A DNA stretch of 64,000 nucleotides from Phyto melanocephala (lineage: Eukaryota > Arthropoda > Insecta > Diptera > Rhinophoridae): assembly GCA_941918925.1 (NCBI GenBank), contig OW799235.1, positions 105,355,947 to 105,419,946 of the forward strand. The letters run 5' to 3'. Position numbers and translations under genes: made by a program. Position 1 is the first letter of the stretch. Each line of letters opens with the position of its first letter. The notes under the pieces were generated by a model. The model was not told the DNA's origin and did not search any database. It saw only the letters and a program-made list of their open reading frames with translations. Of this stretch, positions 1-12,263 are shown piece by piece.

Positions 1-480
1 ATGTAAATAGTTTTTCATAAATACTTACTGCATGCATACTTGTAGTCAGACTAATTTTGATAGTATTTAAAATTAACTGCTGATGTGTGGATGTTTTTTT
101 TTGCGCTGTTTAAAACTATTTGAATAGATTCTCATAACATAAGAATGCTTTGTCAAATTTAGTTTCCACAGTAATAAGCCATTTACAAAAGATAAAGTTA
201 AAGCAAATTTGTTTTAATATTGAGAAAGTTTTATTACAAATTCAATATATATGTATATGTACATTGAAATTTATTTAACATTTAAACTACTTTATATACA
301 TAGATATGTAATAGTGATGTAATAGATATTCACACTCCTATCCTCAATTACTTAAAATTAATATTATTCGACACGAATACTTGCAGTTGCATTCGATGAA
401 TATTATTCGCTTTCACGAATACACACAAATTTATACTGGTTTTATACTGGTAACATCACTAGTGGCTCACTGTGTTATAT

Positions 481-1535
481 AATTAAAATCTGGAAAACAG
501 TTAGATTTACAAAATGTATAAGGAGCTCTGCCTTCTCTTTCTTGTACACACCAGTGGCCTTCTTTCTGTAATTTCTACAATATTCTGTTTGGCCGCAAAA
601 AAAATACATACATATTTTTTCAAAAAGCTTATAACTAGGGGAGTAAGTCAATGTTTCTTTGTCCATATCATGGATGAAATCTTAATTTAGAAGCAACCAC
701 ATGTTGTACAGATATGTAAAAAATCTTCTGGAAATATCCACCAATGAATCGCTATAAAATCCAGCACAGTCCCTAACGAATGCCACTATTTTTTTTAATA
801 AAAAATTTCAGCTCCATGCAACGATTTGTAAATAGCGTATGCCTCTAAAGCTACTTCTAAAAAATTTTGGGCAAATAGGTTGCTAACCGACAAAGTTATA
901 TTCAAACATAGTTAGAAAATACATTTATTTTTTCTAAATATATCAAGTTCCTGAATTGCCTAAGAAAGACATAAAATTACAAAGTTTCAAGAATTATTAT
1001 TGAGAAAACTGAACTTACTGATATATAAGAACATAATACAGCTGCTATGAAGTTTTACGTAAAACTTACAAAATATATCAATTTTTTCAGTTTTCAGACC
1101 GCCAAGAGGATTAATATCGGTAACACAATAAAATACACAAATTTAAAATACAAGATGACATCCACAACGAAATGGTACTAAATCAAATAAAATATGTAAA
1201 ATTTAGTAATTAGTTAAACTTACCCCCTCCAAACCCCTTTAAAACCCTATCAAACTGTGTTAACGGGTAAAATCCGAAATGGAGTAAAAAACAAAATGGC
1301 AAATAATTGTTTTTCCCAACCCCATAATTATGAGTATTAGCTAAAACGGCTTGACTAGTAGAATATAAATTGCTACATAAAAATTCCAAATCAAAGATGG
1401 CGTCGAAAGTAATAAATAAAGCAAAAAGACATTTAGTCTGAAATTTAGGCTAAGCTATGATGTGGTCACTGAACTTATGTACATGATGGTAAAGGGTATT
1501 ATCAGATTCGGCACAGTTAAATATAGATTTCTTAT
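481..1535 (+). repeat. Degenerate Helentron-like (mini-me/DINE-1 type) element, subfamily B
   Basis: The 3' end near 1490-1530 (GGTAAAGGGTATTATCAGAT, then TTCGGCACAG) matches the 3' end of the copy ending at 39840. The stretch 1320-1520 is collinear with 39640-39830 (shared words such as TCAAAGATGGCGTCG). The 5' part around 600-660 resembles the block before the GTCY core of the copy at 40394 (AAGCTTATAACTAGGGGAGT). No GTCY microsatellite survives here and the terminal hairpin is decayed. The left boundary is uncertain. Non-coding. Confidence 0.55.
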
Positions 1536-1856
1536 CTGTTTTCTTTTTTAAAAAATTCTAAACTTTTAAGAAAAGTACGACATAAGATTTTAACCTATTT
1601 ATATAACCTTTTCAATAGCGATTGCATTAAAAAAATATATTCGACTAACACATTTTATAAATTTTCAATAAATTTGTTTTATAAAAAAACTATTTATATA
1701 TTTTGAAAAAAAACAAGTAAGAGCACTATATTCGGCTGTGCCGGATCTTTTATACCCACCACCAATTTTGTGTACATTTAAAGCACAATAATTATTATTT
1801 TGTTAATCGCTTGGAATAATCTCTTTATAATAAAATATACATTTCTTTCTTTGTAG

Positions 1857-2340
1857 AGGGTGGTTAAATTTTAAATTTAAAACAGAGGCCGAATTACGGC
1901 ACTCGAACGTGATCGAAATTTGAAAACTCTTATTAGAATCTATATACTTAAAGCATACTCGATCGTTCGAGTAAAATTTTGATCGATATCGAATGCCGTA
2001 ATTCGGCCCCAGGTCTGTATAAAATGTTAGAACATCTATGAATGCCTTCTAAATTCGTTAAATGAGAAGCATTGCTGTTTATCGCGATAGTGTGGCAAAA
2101 AAAACAGTCAAATTCGACTCATCATCGTGCCAAACAATTGAGCATCAGCAATGTTATTTAAAATTTGGACTATCGGATCGAGGTGTGCCGTTGAGGTCGC
2201 GGGGCCATTTGGCCGATATTTTGTTCCATACATAATTGAACCATACAAATATTATCATTAAAAAAGAAATGATAATAATTTCCTAAATAATTTGTGTTTT
2301 TTTCAAAATCAACATCGGCCCTTAAAATTTAACCACCCTT
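1857..2340. repeat. MITE with rosa/mariner-like ends nested in the Helentron-like element
   Basis: It is bounded by inverted repeats AGGGTGGTTAAATTTTAA (1857-) and TTAAAATTTAACCACCCT (to 2340). The right subterminal region (AAATGATAATAATTTCCTAA) is nearly identical to that of the MITE at 58448-58808, and both occupy the same site in their host repeat. No intact coding sequence. A shorter foldback element (1887-2008) is nested inside it. Confidence 0.7.
1887..2008. repeat. Short 122-bp foldback MITE
   Basis: Terminal inverted repeats GGCCGAATTACGGCACTCGA (1887-) and TCGAATGCCGTAATTCGGCC (to 2008) differ at one position in 20. The interior also has GATCG-rich inverted motifs, so the whole unit can fold on itself. 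No coding capacity. Third level of nesting: Helentron-like element > mariner MITE > this unit. Confidence 0.75.
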
Positions 2341-4114
2341 TATAACTTAGATATGCTGGTAAAATATTTTCGTAAATTAAGTGTTTCAGTGAAAATGGGC
2401 GTTAAAGTAAGCGTGTCAATAAAATTTCTGCTAATAAATACAACTTAGATATTTCAATATAGTCCGTAATTCTTCCAAAATATTTATTCATTGAGAAATT
2501 ATATGAATTTGAAATAAAGCATTATATAGGATGTGGGCGTAAGAGTGGGCGTGTCACCTAAATTTTCTGGCATAACAATAACATTGACTAGAAGGATTTC
2601 CGTAGCAAATTTTATCATCATACCTCTAATTTTGTCGGTTTTATAAATTTAAATTTCATTAACAGTAAATAACGTGAAAAGTGAGCGTTATAGTAGGTGT
2701 GTCGAAGTTATTTATGCTAATAAATACAACTTAGATATTTCAATAAAGTCCTTTATTATTCGATTTATAGAGAAATTATAAGAATTTGAGAGAAAACGTT
2801 GTATGGGAGGTTGGCGTGTCACATTTATTTTCCGTCAGAAGAAAGCCTTTGACCAAAAAGCAATTCCTGCAAAATTTCAGAATCGTAGATCTAAATTTGT
2901 CACTCTTATTAGGTTTAAAATTTTTAACATATTGGAAAATACACTGCGCGGTATAAATTTTCGTACATTTTGATCTCTAACTTCCTTCCTAATACATGCA
3001 TTTAGGCAATTTTTCTTTCTTCCTTATACTCCGATTTAGCCAATTTTCTATTCCAAATAAACCTTGTGTATAAGACATATTTTGGCAAAATTTGAACCCA
3101 CTAGCTTTTTCGATGGGACCTCTATCGTGCTTTTAACAGACGGACAGACGGACAGACGGACGGACATAGCTAGATCGTCATCAAATAAAACCCCGATTAA
3201 GAATATACATACCATTTTTTTGGTGGCGGATATAAAAACTCAAATACTTCAAAAAAACACATTACAAAAAAATTTGTTTAGCTCTTTTACTAAAATTTTG
3301 CAAAAAATATTTGACCTTGTGTCACAAAAATTGGTCTGCTGATCACGGTCGGATCGTAACGGGTATAAAATGGGGAGGAGAGGAGAGTTTTATCTACTAA
3401 ATGGTGCTAATTTCTTTTTGTTATCTTATGTTTTCTAGAAGTTATGGTGTATTAAAAAAAGGAATTTAGGAAAATTTAGACCTAAAGATAAAAAAAAAAT
3501 TATTTCTAAACATTATAAACAATTTATTTTCATGTATTAATGGCTAACAAATTTTAAAATTATACAAAACTTATTTCGTTTGAAAATCTTCTAAAAGTAA
3601 AATGTTATAGAACTTTAAAAATCAAAATCTTACTAATAAATTTCCTGTTTTAGCAAAATGCTGAGCATGTCTATTTTGAATCACTCTGTGGCCCTTAAAA
3701 TTTAACCACCCTTTACAAAAAAATAGATAGATAAAAAAAAAATTTGTTAAAATATGTATTTTAAATATTCAAATACTTATTTTAAATCTACTGATGCACA
3801 TTTTTTTTTAATATTTTTAAATCTTAAACCTCATAAGACTGTGTGTACAACTATATGTTAAGTTGGGCACAAATCATTACTCTAGTTAATTTTTGTCAAC
3901 AAACTTCGGTCATTTTCGTTTTCACAAACCCCTATAAAATTCCTTTGTAGTTTGTGCAAAAAAATGTTACTAGAGTCATCTAGTGTTCTACGTGATGTTT
4001 AGCAAAGACATCATCCTCAGTGTTTGCAAAATATAGTGGAGCCTTCAACAGATGTCGCCATCTGCAATGAATAAATGCTAATGAATATGACTAATATATT
4101 TTTATAAAAATTTA

Positions 4115-4747
4115 AAAAAAAGTGGGCGTGGCACATTTATTTTCCGTTATAACGAAGACTTTGACCAAAAAACCATGTTTGCAAAATTTCAGAACCGTAC
4201 ATATAGTTTTGTCAGTTTTATTACGTTTTAAACTTCAAATATACACTGAGCGGTATAAATTTTCGTACATTTTGACCTATAACTCCTTTTCTAATGCACA
4301 GATTTAAGCAATTTTTGGGGAAAAATATTCTTTTGACTCGAGAAATATATATTCGAAGTTTCATGACTCTACGTTTATGCGTTTGGACACAATTCCTTTT
4401 TTTTCGATGTTTGAAGGACACGGGTTTTTCGACCTATTCTTGCTTTACGAGCTATAACTCTCTTTCTAATATTCCGATTTAGCCCATTTTCAATACCAAA
4501 CAAACCTTGTCTATAAGAAAGATTCTGGCAAAATTTGAGCCCCCTAGCTTTTTCGGTGCGACCTCTATCGTGCTTTCAACAGACGGACAGACGGACAGAC
4601 GGACGGACATAGCTAGATCGTCATCAAATCGAACCCTGATTCAGAATATATATACTTTATGAGGTCTAAAATGGATATTTCGATGTGTTACAAACGGAAT
4701 GACAAAATGAATATACCCCCACCATTTTTTTGGTGGCGGGTATAAAA
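4115..4747 (-). repeat. 5' fragment of Helentron-like element, subfamily A
   Basis: The right end (ACCATTTTTTTGGTGGCGGG then TATAAAA, 4721-4747) is the subfamily-A 5' terminus in reverse. The GTCY core (GACAGACGGACAGACGGACG) is at 4581-4605. The left part (AAGTGGGCGTGGCACATTTA) aligns with 59585-59610 of the fuller copy. The 3' half is missing. A stray MITE end (CTTAAAATTTAACCACCC, about 3694-3711) lies upstream. Confidence 0.7.
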
Positions 4748-5375
4748 ATTAAATGGTGCTAATTTGATAATATTATTGAATGGTTCTAAAGAGACGCTTG
4801 GTCAGCCCAGACAAACAACTTCCAAAAGGGACTTAACAGTCCTCAATGATTAGTTGTTTTTATTTTATTATTCAATAAAAACTATGAGATCTTTACTGCT
4901 CGGAAGCTTAAAATAGAGTAGTTTATTACAACAATTTCTTTAACTCTTACTAATGAACGAATTTAAAACATAAAACAAAATAAATAACAAAAAAAAATTA
5001 CATGTGTCTTTTAAACTGTAGACATGTGTTTTATTGTCACACAGCTTTGTCATCTTATATTATGGACAAAAGTAATCGATGTCTTGCATGAAAATAATAT
5101 TAATTGACATTCAAATAAATTTAAATAAATAGCATAAATTAATATTAGGCAAATAATACACACCATAAAAATTAGAAGTAGTTCAAATTAAATTACAATT
5201 TTAAGACTTGCAAATCAAAAGTGCAAAAGCATTAATTCTAAATGACTTCTTAAAAGAAAAATAATTTGTCATTCATGATTAGCTTCAAAGTGAATGCAAC
5301 ATCATTAAAAATAACCTCAACAATTTATGTAAACAAACACAAAATCAGCTAATGAAATATCGGATATTTTTCACG
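4748..5375. other. AT-rich stretch without recognised features
   Basis: No coding region, terminal repeat or RNA gene was recognised between the Helentron-like fragment and the LINE fragment. Confidence 0.4.
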
Positions 5376-6768
5376 CTGTGTATCTGCCTTATTGGATGTC
5401 TCTGAAAATATACGACGTGAACTGGATGAAGGAAAATTAAATTTCTTAATTCTTCTTGACCACTCAAAAGCCTTCGACACTGTTGACCATGGAACACTTT
5501 GCAACAAGCTTCGGCACTTCTTTAATTTCTCTAACAATTCAACACGTCTTTTGTCTTCATATCTTTCGAATCGTTTGCAATTTGTATCTTCTAATAATTT
5601 TCAATCATCTTTAAAACCTTTAACAAGAGGTGTGCCACAAGGGTCCATTCTGGGACCACTACTTTTTTCAATTTATGCCAATGATTTGCCAAAACAGCTT
5701 TTGCATTGCAAAGTTCACATGTATGCAGATGATGTACAGTTATATTTGAGCAGTCCAGTACGATCTATTGATGAAAGTGTTGTTAGGGTTAATGATGATT
5801 TGGATAGAATTTTTCGTTGGGCAACAGCGAATGGACTTTGTTTAAACCCCCATAAATCAAAGTGCCTAATAATTCGGAAGAAAACGATCGATCCTCTTAT
5901 CGATGTTAACATTCTAATAAATGGGGAAAGGATCAACATCGTTAATGTTGCAAAAAACCTTGGAATAGTGTTTAATAATACACTTACTTGGACAAACCAT
6001 GTTAATACACTCGTAGGCCAAATTTACATTAAGCTAAGGTGCCTTTGGCCGACACAATATTTTACTCCCATAGGGATAAGGAAGCTTCTTGCAAAATCCT
6101 ATCTTCTTCCAGGTTTAATTTACGGCTGTGAGCTTTTTGCAAGCTGCGACTCAATTAGTAAAAGGAAATTAAACGTTTTATATAATAACATAATTAGATA
6201 TGTGTATGGCTTGAGAAGATATGACCATGCTTCTAATTTTTCCGCTCAACTTTACGGTGTTTCCTTTGACAATCTTCTTAACATACGCGTTCTATTATTT
6301 TTGCATAAGATTATTTATTCAGAAGCTCCTCAATATCTTATAGACAAGATAAGGCTTGCCAGATCGCTTAGAGGGAAAAGGATTATAATTCCTTTACACC
6401 GTCTTCTTGTATCTGAATGGCACTTCTTTATACACGCGGCGCGTCTTTGGAATATTCTTCCCCAAACTCAACAACTCAATAGCAACGCAAATAGCTTTAA
6501 ACATTTTTTATTTGATTTTTTTTTTGCACAACAGTAAATTGTTATTAATTGTAATGTATTTGTTATAGTATAATATATTTTTTTTTTTTTTTTATAGTTA
6601 ATAATATAATAATAATAATATAATATAGCTAAGTGTATGTAATTGTATTAATGTGTAATCCCTAAATTTAATTTATAAAAACTACTTTCCTATACTTTAA
6701 ATATAAGATTAAATCTTGTTGTATAGGAATTGACAAATAAAATAAATAAATAAATAAATAAATAAATA
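5376..6768 (+). mobile_element. Truncated LINE insertion with (AAAT)n tail
   Basis: It comprises the RT fragment, an AT-rich 3' UTR (6538-6734, with a T tract and ATA repeats at 6570-6625) and a microsatellite tail of about eight AAAT units (about 6735-6768). A short tandem-repeat tail instead of plain poly(A) is usual for CR1-like LINEs. No target-site duplication was established. Confidence 0.8.
5392..6537 (+). pseudogene. 5'-truncated non-LTR retrotransposon reverse transcriptase (CR1/Jockey superfamily)
   Basis: An open frame of about 381 codons holds the palm of a LINE reverse transcriptase: LLDHSKAFDTVDH (motif A, first catalytic Asp), GVPQGSILGPLLFSIYANDLP-type motif B, and MYADDVQLY (YADD, catalytic pair) near residue 110. 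A thumb/C-terminal region follows, ending with the ARLWNILPQ..NSFKHFL pattern usual for CR1-like elements. The endonuclease domain and the start of RT are missing: recognisable homology begins at about 5376, so this is a typical 5' truncation and the first in-frame codon (TTG) is not a real start. The frame from there to the stop is intact, which suggests a fairly young insertion. It acts in target-primed reverse transcription in its full-length relatives. Exact clade not certain. Confidence 0.9.
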
Positions 6769-8840
6769 TACATGATTTCTATGCACTTATTATAATGAAA
6801 TGCAGTTAACTAATATAATCATGTTAATACATAATCTCCAATTACATGAAAATAATAAAGTCATTAGTGTTTTTACCTAAATTAAATCACTTTGTTGAAC
6901 CCCTTCAAAATCACTCCTTTTTAAAATTTGTTTGTTGGGTAATTTTACAAACAAAAATATAAGAAAACAACATAAATAAATACAAATAAATATAGCGACG
7001 CTATTACTGTCTATTAAGTACCAAACTTATAAAGAAAATTTATAATTTTCAAATTTATTTATACATATATAATGAAAATTTTATGAGTCTATGTATAAAA
7101 CAAATTATTTTTATAAATTTATTGTTTATGAAAGATTTTTGCAATATCTACACATTCGTGTATCTCTGACTCTAAACTGACTCCCCATGCTATAATCAGG
7201 CCATCAAGTAATTACAGAATTCTTTCACACATACACAATATTGAAAAAAAAAATAATTTAACTAAACTAAAATTAACTTTAAAAACAAGCTAAACGAGTA
7301 AACTATTCACAGTTGGTCAGAGTATTAATTTGTATGTGTCCCTTCCTATTCCTTAGATATTTTCATTAACTTTATTTGCTGTGGTAATGTGGCAAACAAC
7401 TTTTTGTATTATATTAACACTTATGTATATGAGCTAATGTTCTCTGCACGTATGAATTTATTCATACTTTAAACTTTATATTGACTATATGCCAATGATG
7501 ACATTTCCAGCAACATGAATATGTTGTGGTTTTTATTCTAAAATATTTTACAAAGTTGCGTTATAAGCTAAAATAAAAACTACCAGCTAATGCACAACTT
7601 CTACTTACTAGTTGACAAATATCCTGCAGTAATATAAGAATCTCAGAACAACAGCAACAAAAATAAATCTACTCACATAAACAAGTACTATGTACGCGTA
7701 TGTATGTGCTACAATAACTATATGATAGTGTTTAGCAAATAAAAAAAAAATTTGTTGTTTTAAGCCATAAGGGTAAATGCTAAGAAAAATACTTGTAAAA
7801 CTTTTGCTTAGTGGTAGAGCTTTAGATTGGAAAGGGATTATCCAAAGCAAGCAGTAGCTGTTGAAAGGAAATGACGAAGAGAGAGAAAGAATATGAAACC
7901 TTTAAATACATCCCTCTAAAAATAAAATATATTTTTATTTTCTTTCATTGTGAATCAATTTACCATGCAACACACACACTCAGAGTAAGAGTACGTACTT
8001 ACACATTTCATTTTATATTTGTTTGTAGAGGCTCTTTTGCTTTTTTATTTGCTCCTAATACAATCTAACAAGTTTTAGGAAAACAAAATGAAACTGTACA
8101 ACTTTAAACGTATATAAAATATTTTTTTTTCTTTACAAATAATTCTTATTTCAAGTTGAATTCCCTCTTTGTTTAAAGTTACCAGTATGAAGTATTAAAA
8201 AAAAACTATTTCTTAATTAAATTTATTTTTTTTTATTTGTTGTATGTGTGCATACATAACATACAGAATGCCTCAAAAAATATTAGTATTGGAAAATGAT
8301 TTTTGTTTTCTATTTTATACATGTAATTCTCATAGAAAAGACCTACTAAAAGAGTAAAGATTTTTTGAGTATGAAATTATTGTAGTTCTTTGCTAATTGT
8401 GTTACATTTTCTATGAATCGGTGTTGTTATATGTATAATGTCTTTAAGACTAAATTTTGGCTTTGATTGCTAAATTTTAATTTTTTTACCTTGGCAACAC
8501 TCTTCTTTCAAAACATATTTTTTCCTGGATTAGCCGAACATAAAAACATATTAAATCATTTTAAAGCTTAACTCATCGCTTAACACTACAATATTTTGTT
8601 TCTAAATATAATAATACAAATAATTCGAAATTAAGAAATGCAGAATTATGTAAACTTTTTTAATTAATAAAACTGATACTAATAATGTCAATTTCCATAT
8701 AAAGCAATGAGTAAGTTAGCTAGTATGACAAACACAAACAACATAATAATTTTTATTGGCGTTTATTATATTTCTGATATTTCTTTCAACTTATTGTTGA
8801 TAAATTAACCTATAAGTTGCCAATATATTTCTTAGTACAT
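6769..8840. other. AT-rich stretch without recognised features
   Basis: Read on both strands. Only short spurious frames and simple AT-rich sequence were seen; no TE ends, splice-flanked exons or RNA genes recognised. Confidence 0.4.
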
Positions 8841-9185
8841 AAAGGGTCCACCAAGTAACTTTTTTTTAAATGCTATAAAAACAGTGTAGCTTCGACTGCG
8901 TGGCACGTAGCGCCGTCCTGCTGAAACCAAATATTGCCGATATCCTTCTCTTCAATTTTTGTGAACAAAAATTCATTCAACATGGCTCGATAACGATCGT
9001 CATTGAGTACGGCCACTTTTTGCTCATTTTCAAAGAAAAATGGCCCAGTTATACCTCTGGACCAAAATCCGCACCAAACAGTGACTCGTTTTGGGTGTAT
9101 CGACTTTTAATGTATGCGTTCGGGTTTTCTGTGCCCCAAAGTTGAAATTTATAATGCACCATCGTAACGTTTGTCTATGTCTTTT
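8841..9185 (-). pseudogene. Truncated mariner (rosa-type) transposase fragment
   Basis: On the minus strand the sequence reads as the middle to end of a mariner transposase: WCGFWSRG-type, a block equivalent to QNYRAMLNEFLFTK, and WFQQDGATCH-like residues (second catalytic Asp). It runs into a terminal repeat (AAAGGGTCCACCAAGTAACT at 8841-8860 on +). The same end, AAAGGGTCCGCC, bounds the copies at 14456 and 63787. The reading frame has disruptions, the C-terminal third (third catalytic Asp) is deleted, and the N-terminal half is absent. Non-functional. Confidence 0.75.
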
Positions 9186-9860
9186 GACTGCCATTATTTT
9201 TCAGCTATTCTGTCCTATTTTTGAAGGTGTGGATTTTATCCGAATCACTAACAAAAGGCATGTTTTTTTATTAAATATTCGCTGACCTAGAGTCAGTCAT
9301 CTCAGGTCACCAAATACCGGAGGGAGATATTCAGCAATCTCCCCTTCGTTATCACAATTTCTGTATAAGATTTCCTGTAATGAAGGTGTAAATTTTACCC
9401 ATATCATATGTGAAAAGACGTGTTTTGTCATCAAATATTCGTTGAGCTAGAGTCTGTCATATCACGTCCTCAAATGTTGGACCGTGATATAGGAGATGTT
9501 CAATAATTTTCACTTCCTCGTCATCATCGCATCGTTTGCGTTTTTATAATTTAGCGTTCAGTAATGACCCCTATGAGACTTCTTAAATGGATTTTAAGCA
9601 TATTTATAGCGCATCGCGTCCTATGTATATCCATATTGAGACGAATTATTCTAGATGCTTTGCACATAGATTCAAGTAAATCAAGTAAAATTCATTCAGG
9701 ATCAGTTATTTACCATAAGAAATGGAAACTACAAGCCTGGATGCAATCGAATCTAAGGTTGTGTCGGTTTTTGCAATTGCGTAAACTCCGTTATTGCCAT
9801 CAATGTTCTCATGTCGTGAAAACGGTACGCATTTTAAATTTTTTGCAGATTTTTTTTTAA
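9186..9860 (-). pseudogene. Possible degenerate coding region with a diverged tandem duplication; family unknown
   Basis: Two blocks about 170 bp apart (about 9222-9320 and 9383-9480) are related: both contain a TTAAATATTCG or TCAAATATTCG word, then GCTAGAGTC or CCTAGAGTC, then GTCAT..CA. On the minus strand they read as QTLAQRIFDDKTRLF and LTLGQRIFNKKTCLL with interspersed stops. The region 9564-9860 also reads in long protein-like stretches on minus with a few stops. I do not recognise the family. It may be a decayed transposon or gene fragment. Confidence 0.3.
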
Positions 9861-11176
9861 CCTGGCCACATCAGATTGTCAAAAAATGTTGGCATAACCA
9901 AAGTATGATCTACTGTAAATATGGAAATATTTTTGAATTTTTTTAAACATAGTTGGACTATTTTCAATCAAAAGTTAACATAGTCAAACAATAGCATCAA
10001 ATATGCTCACTATTTTCTTTTACGTTAATTTTAGCACACCCTTTAGAAAATAAATTTACAATTGTAAAAGTTTTGCTCTATAAAACTTTCAAACTGCTTT
10101 TCTATTCAAACAAACACACGCATACAGTCCATGCATACAAAATAAACAAACTATTCAAAATCAATTTCCTTAATACCAATAATAATAAAAAAAGACTTAC
10201 AGATAAACAAATTTTGTAATTCAACTAAAAGGTCAATTTCAGTAAAAGTATTCATTCAACCATCTAATATTTTAAATAATTTATGATCCATGCTAGTGAT
10301 AATACATGCCAGTAAATATTAAATCAAGCACACAGCCACACGCACTCACACACATATTTCTATTATAGAAAATTCCTTAAAATGCGTAATGTTTCATAAA
10401 TGAATGTGTTTATGTGTTAAAACAGGCTCCGCATAAAATCGTGTGTGTAGTTTCTTCCGACTTAATGCGAAAGTGTAAAATAGAGCTAATCCTGTAAAAT
10501 ATTAAAAACCATATTGTTAGTTGTTTGCTTTATGGCTTTTCGATTGAGGGTTCATTTTTTATATATTCATATTTATATACAAATATTCTTTTTTGCTACA
10601 TTTATTTATTTTTTATTTCTATTTGGCTTTCTATTTTTATATTTAAAGCAAAAAAAAAATTTTTAAATTAGATTTAAAAAAAAGAACCAAGAAGTAGAAG
10701 CAGAAATAAAAATGATATAAACTACATTGAGTATTATTTATAGTAAACACATCTTCTAAAAAAGAAAAAATAAATTGTAATGTTTTAATACAGAACTAAA
10801 GTAGAATTTGATATGCGCTATTTATGCATGTTACGAAAATCAGATGTATATTACACCAATTTAAATGTTCAATATTACACCTATTTAAATGTTCAATCAG
10901 AAATCAAGACAAACAAGTTATTTTTCTTTAAAATATATATCTGTACTATTATAAGACATGCAGTAAAATTTTAAAATGCCAAAAATCTGTAACAAGGAAG
11001 TTAAATTATCACAAAGATAAATTCCTTTTAGAAGTGGAATTGAATCTTTTTCCTGTTCATCTTTAGGAAAAAAATAACGAAAATTGAAACTACTTCTCTG
11101 AAATGGAATGATGTTATATACTTGTGTTTTATTCGCAAAAATCAACGTGCATTGCACAAATTAATATTTGCTCATG
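9861..11176. other. AT-rich stretch without recognised features
   Basis: No supportable gene, TE end or RNA gene. The 79-codon minus-strand frame near 10918-11157 has no recognisable motif. Confidence 0.4.
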
Positions 11177-12263
11177 CACAGCCAGCAATTTTTTAAATTT
11201 GTGATAAAATTCTAGTCTTTTTTAACTCCTATGCGCGATTAAAAATGCAGAATATGAGCTCATTTTCTGATCGCAAAAGATAATTTGTTCAGGAAAAAGT
11301 GTCCCTAGCCGCGAATCTTCTTAATGTTTTATTTATGATTCATTTTTTTTAGTCATTTTAGAGTCATTTTAGATCCCTTTTATTATGTTATTATAGCCTT
11401 ATCGATTCGTTTTCTAGTCATTTATCAGTCATATTTGTAATGACTCACGAGTGTTTTTTGAGTAATTTTTTAGTCGTTTTTTTTTTTATTTTTTGGTAGT
11501 GTTTTTATAGTCATTTATGATTGTTTTGGAATCGTTTATCAGTCGTATTGCTAATTGGATTTCACTCTTTTTCTAGTGTTTTTTATTCGGTTTTCTTAAT
11601 CCTACGTTCACACTGACGTAATTTCTAAAAAGGACTTGATTTTGATTATTATTCCTTAACCGCGTAGTGGTAGTGGAATAAACATAATCGAGTCGATTTT
11701 TAAAATCACGTCCATATAACCTGGGGTAACATTAAATAAAAATATATTTAATTTATATCATTTGATGTTTTTACATAATACATCAAAGTTTGTTTAAAAG
11801 AAAATGCATTTTTTCATTAAAAACATTTGGTGAAATAAGAATTAATTAATTCACTATTAAACGATGTTACTTTTATAAATGAACACAAATTTAACTAATT
11901 GATATTTACTTAAGAATACGCTAAAATTGTCCCGTTATACTTAAGACATCAGCATAACAAGCAGTCAATTATCTATAATCATTACAAAATTAAAAAAAAT
12001 AAGTATATTTCAAACAACTGCATGATCTGTTTTCGATCAATCGGTTTTAAATCATAAAATACCCACATTTTAAATGCCTGGTTGATCGATTTACGATTGT
12101 AATACAGTTTGTTATTGTATTTTAAATCAAACTCTTTTTAATCATTAACACGAAACATTTTCGAGTCCTTTTTTAGTCGTGTAAGTGACTAACCAGTTTT
12201 TGATCACCTAAAATACTCAAAAAAGACTCAGCAAGGTGAGTTTAAAAAAAAATCATATAAATG
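11177..12263. repeat. Candidate non-autonomous DNA transposon with AGTC-rich ends
   Basis: The left end begins CAGCCAGCAATTTTTTAAA (about 11179) and the right end, reversed, CAGCTAGCATTTATATGA (to about 12261). The first nine bases match with one difference and both ends continue into T-rich sequence with GAGTC/TAGTC words. Both flanks are dense in short degenerate repeats (AGTCATTTTAGAGTCATTTT at 11352; TTTTTAGTCGT). No transposase sequence was seen. No convincing target duplication, so the boundaries are tentative. Confidence 0.4.

Larger units (their letters stand above)
1713..3237 (-). repeat. Helentron-like element, subfamily A, with nested MITEs
   Basis: Read on the minus strand it starts with TTTTATATCCGCCACCAAA at 3237 and ends with the subterminal repeat TTGGTGGTGGGTATAAAAG. 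A hairpin follows (CCGGCACAGCCGAAT), then ATAGTGCTCTTACTTG (1713-1760). This asymmetric layout (inverted repeat at the extreme 5' end, its partner just inside a 3' hairpin) is the one described for Helentron/DINE-1 rolling-circle elements. A (GTCY)n-type core (GACAGACGGACAGACGGACG on +) lies at 3141-3165. Blocks such as GGGCGTGTCA recur and are shared with the copies at 38.3, 58.3 and 62.5 kb. It carries an insertion at 1857-2340. Confidence 0.75.

Noticed and set aside
3064..3342. 92-codon plus-strand ORF with TDGQTDRRTD
   Set aside because: Lies in the GTCY core and 5' end of a Helentron-like repeat; no protein features.
5349..5939. Minus-strand ORFs 5349-5537 and 5715-5939
   Set aside because: Antisense to the LINE reverse transcriptase.
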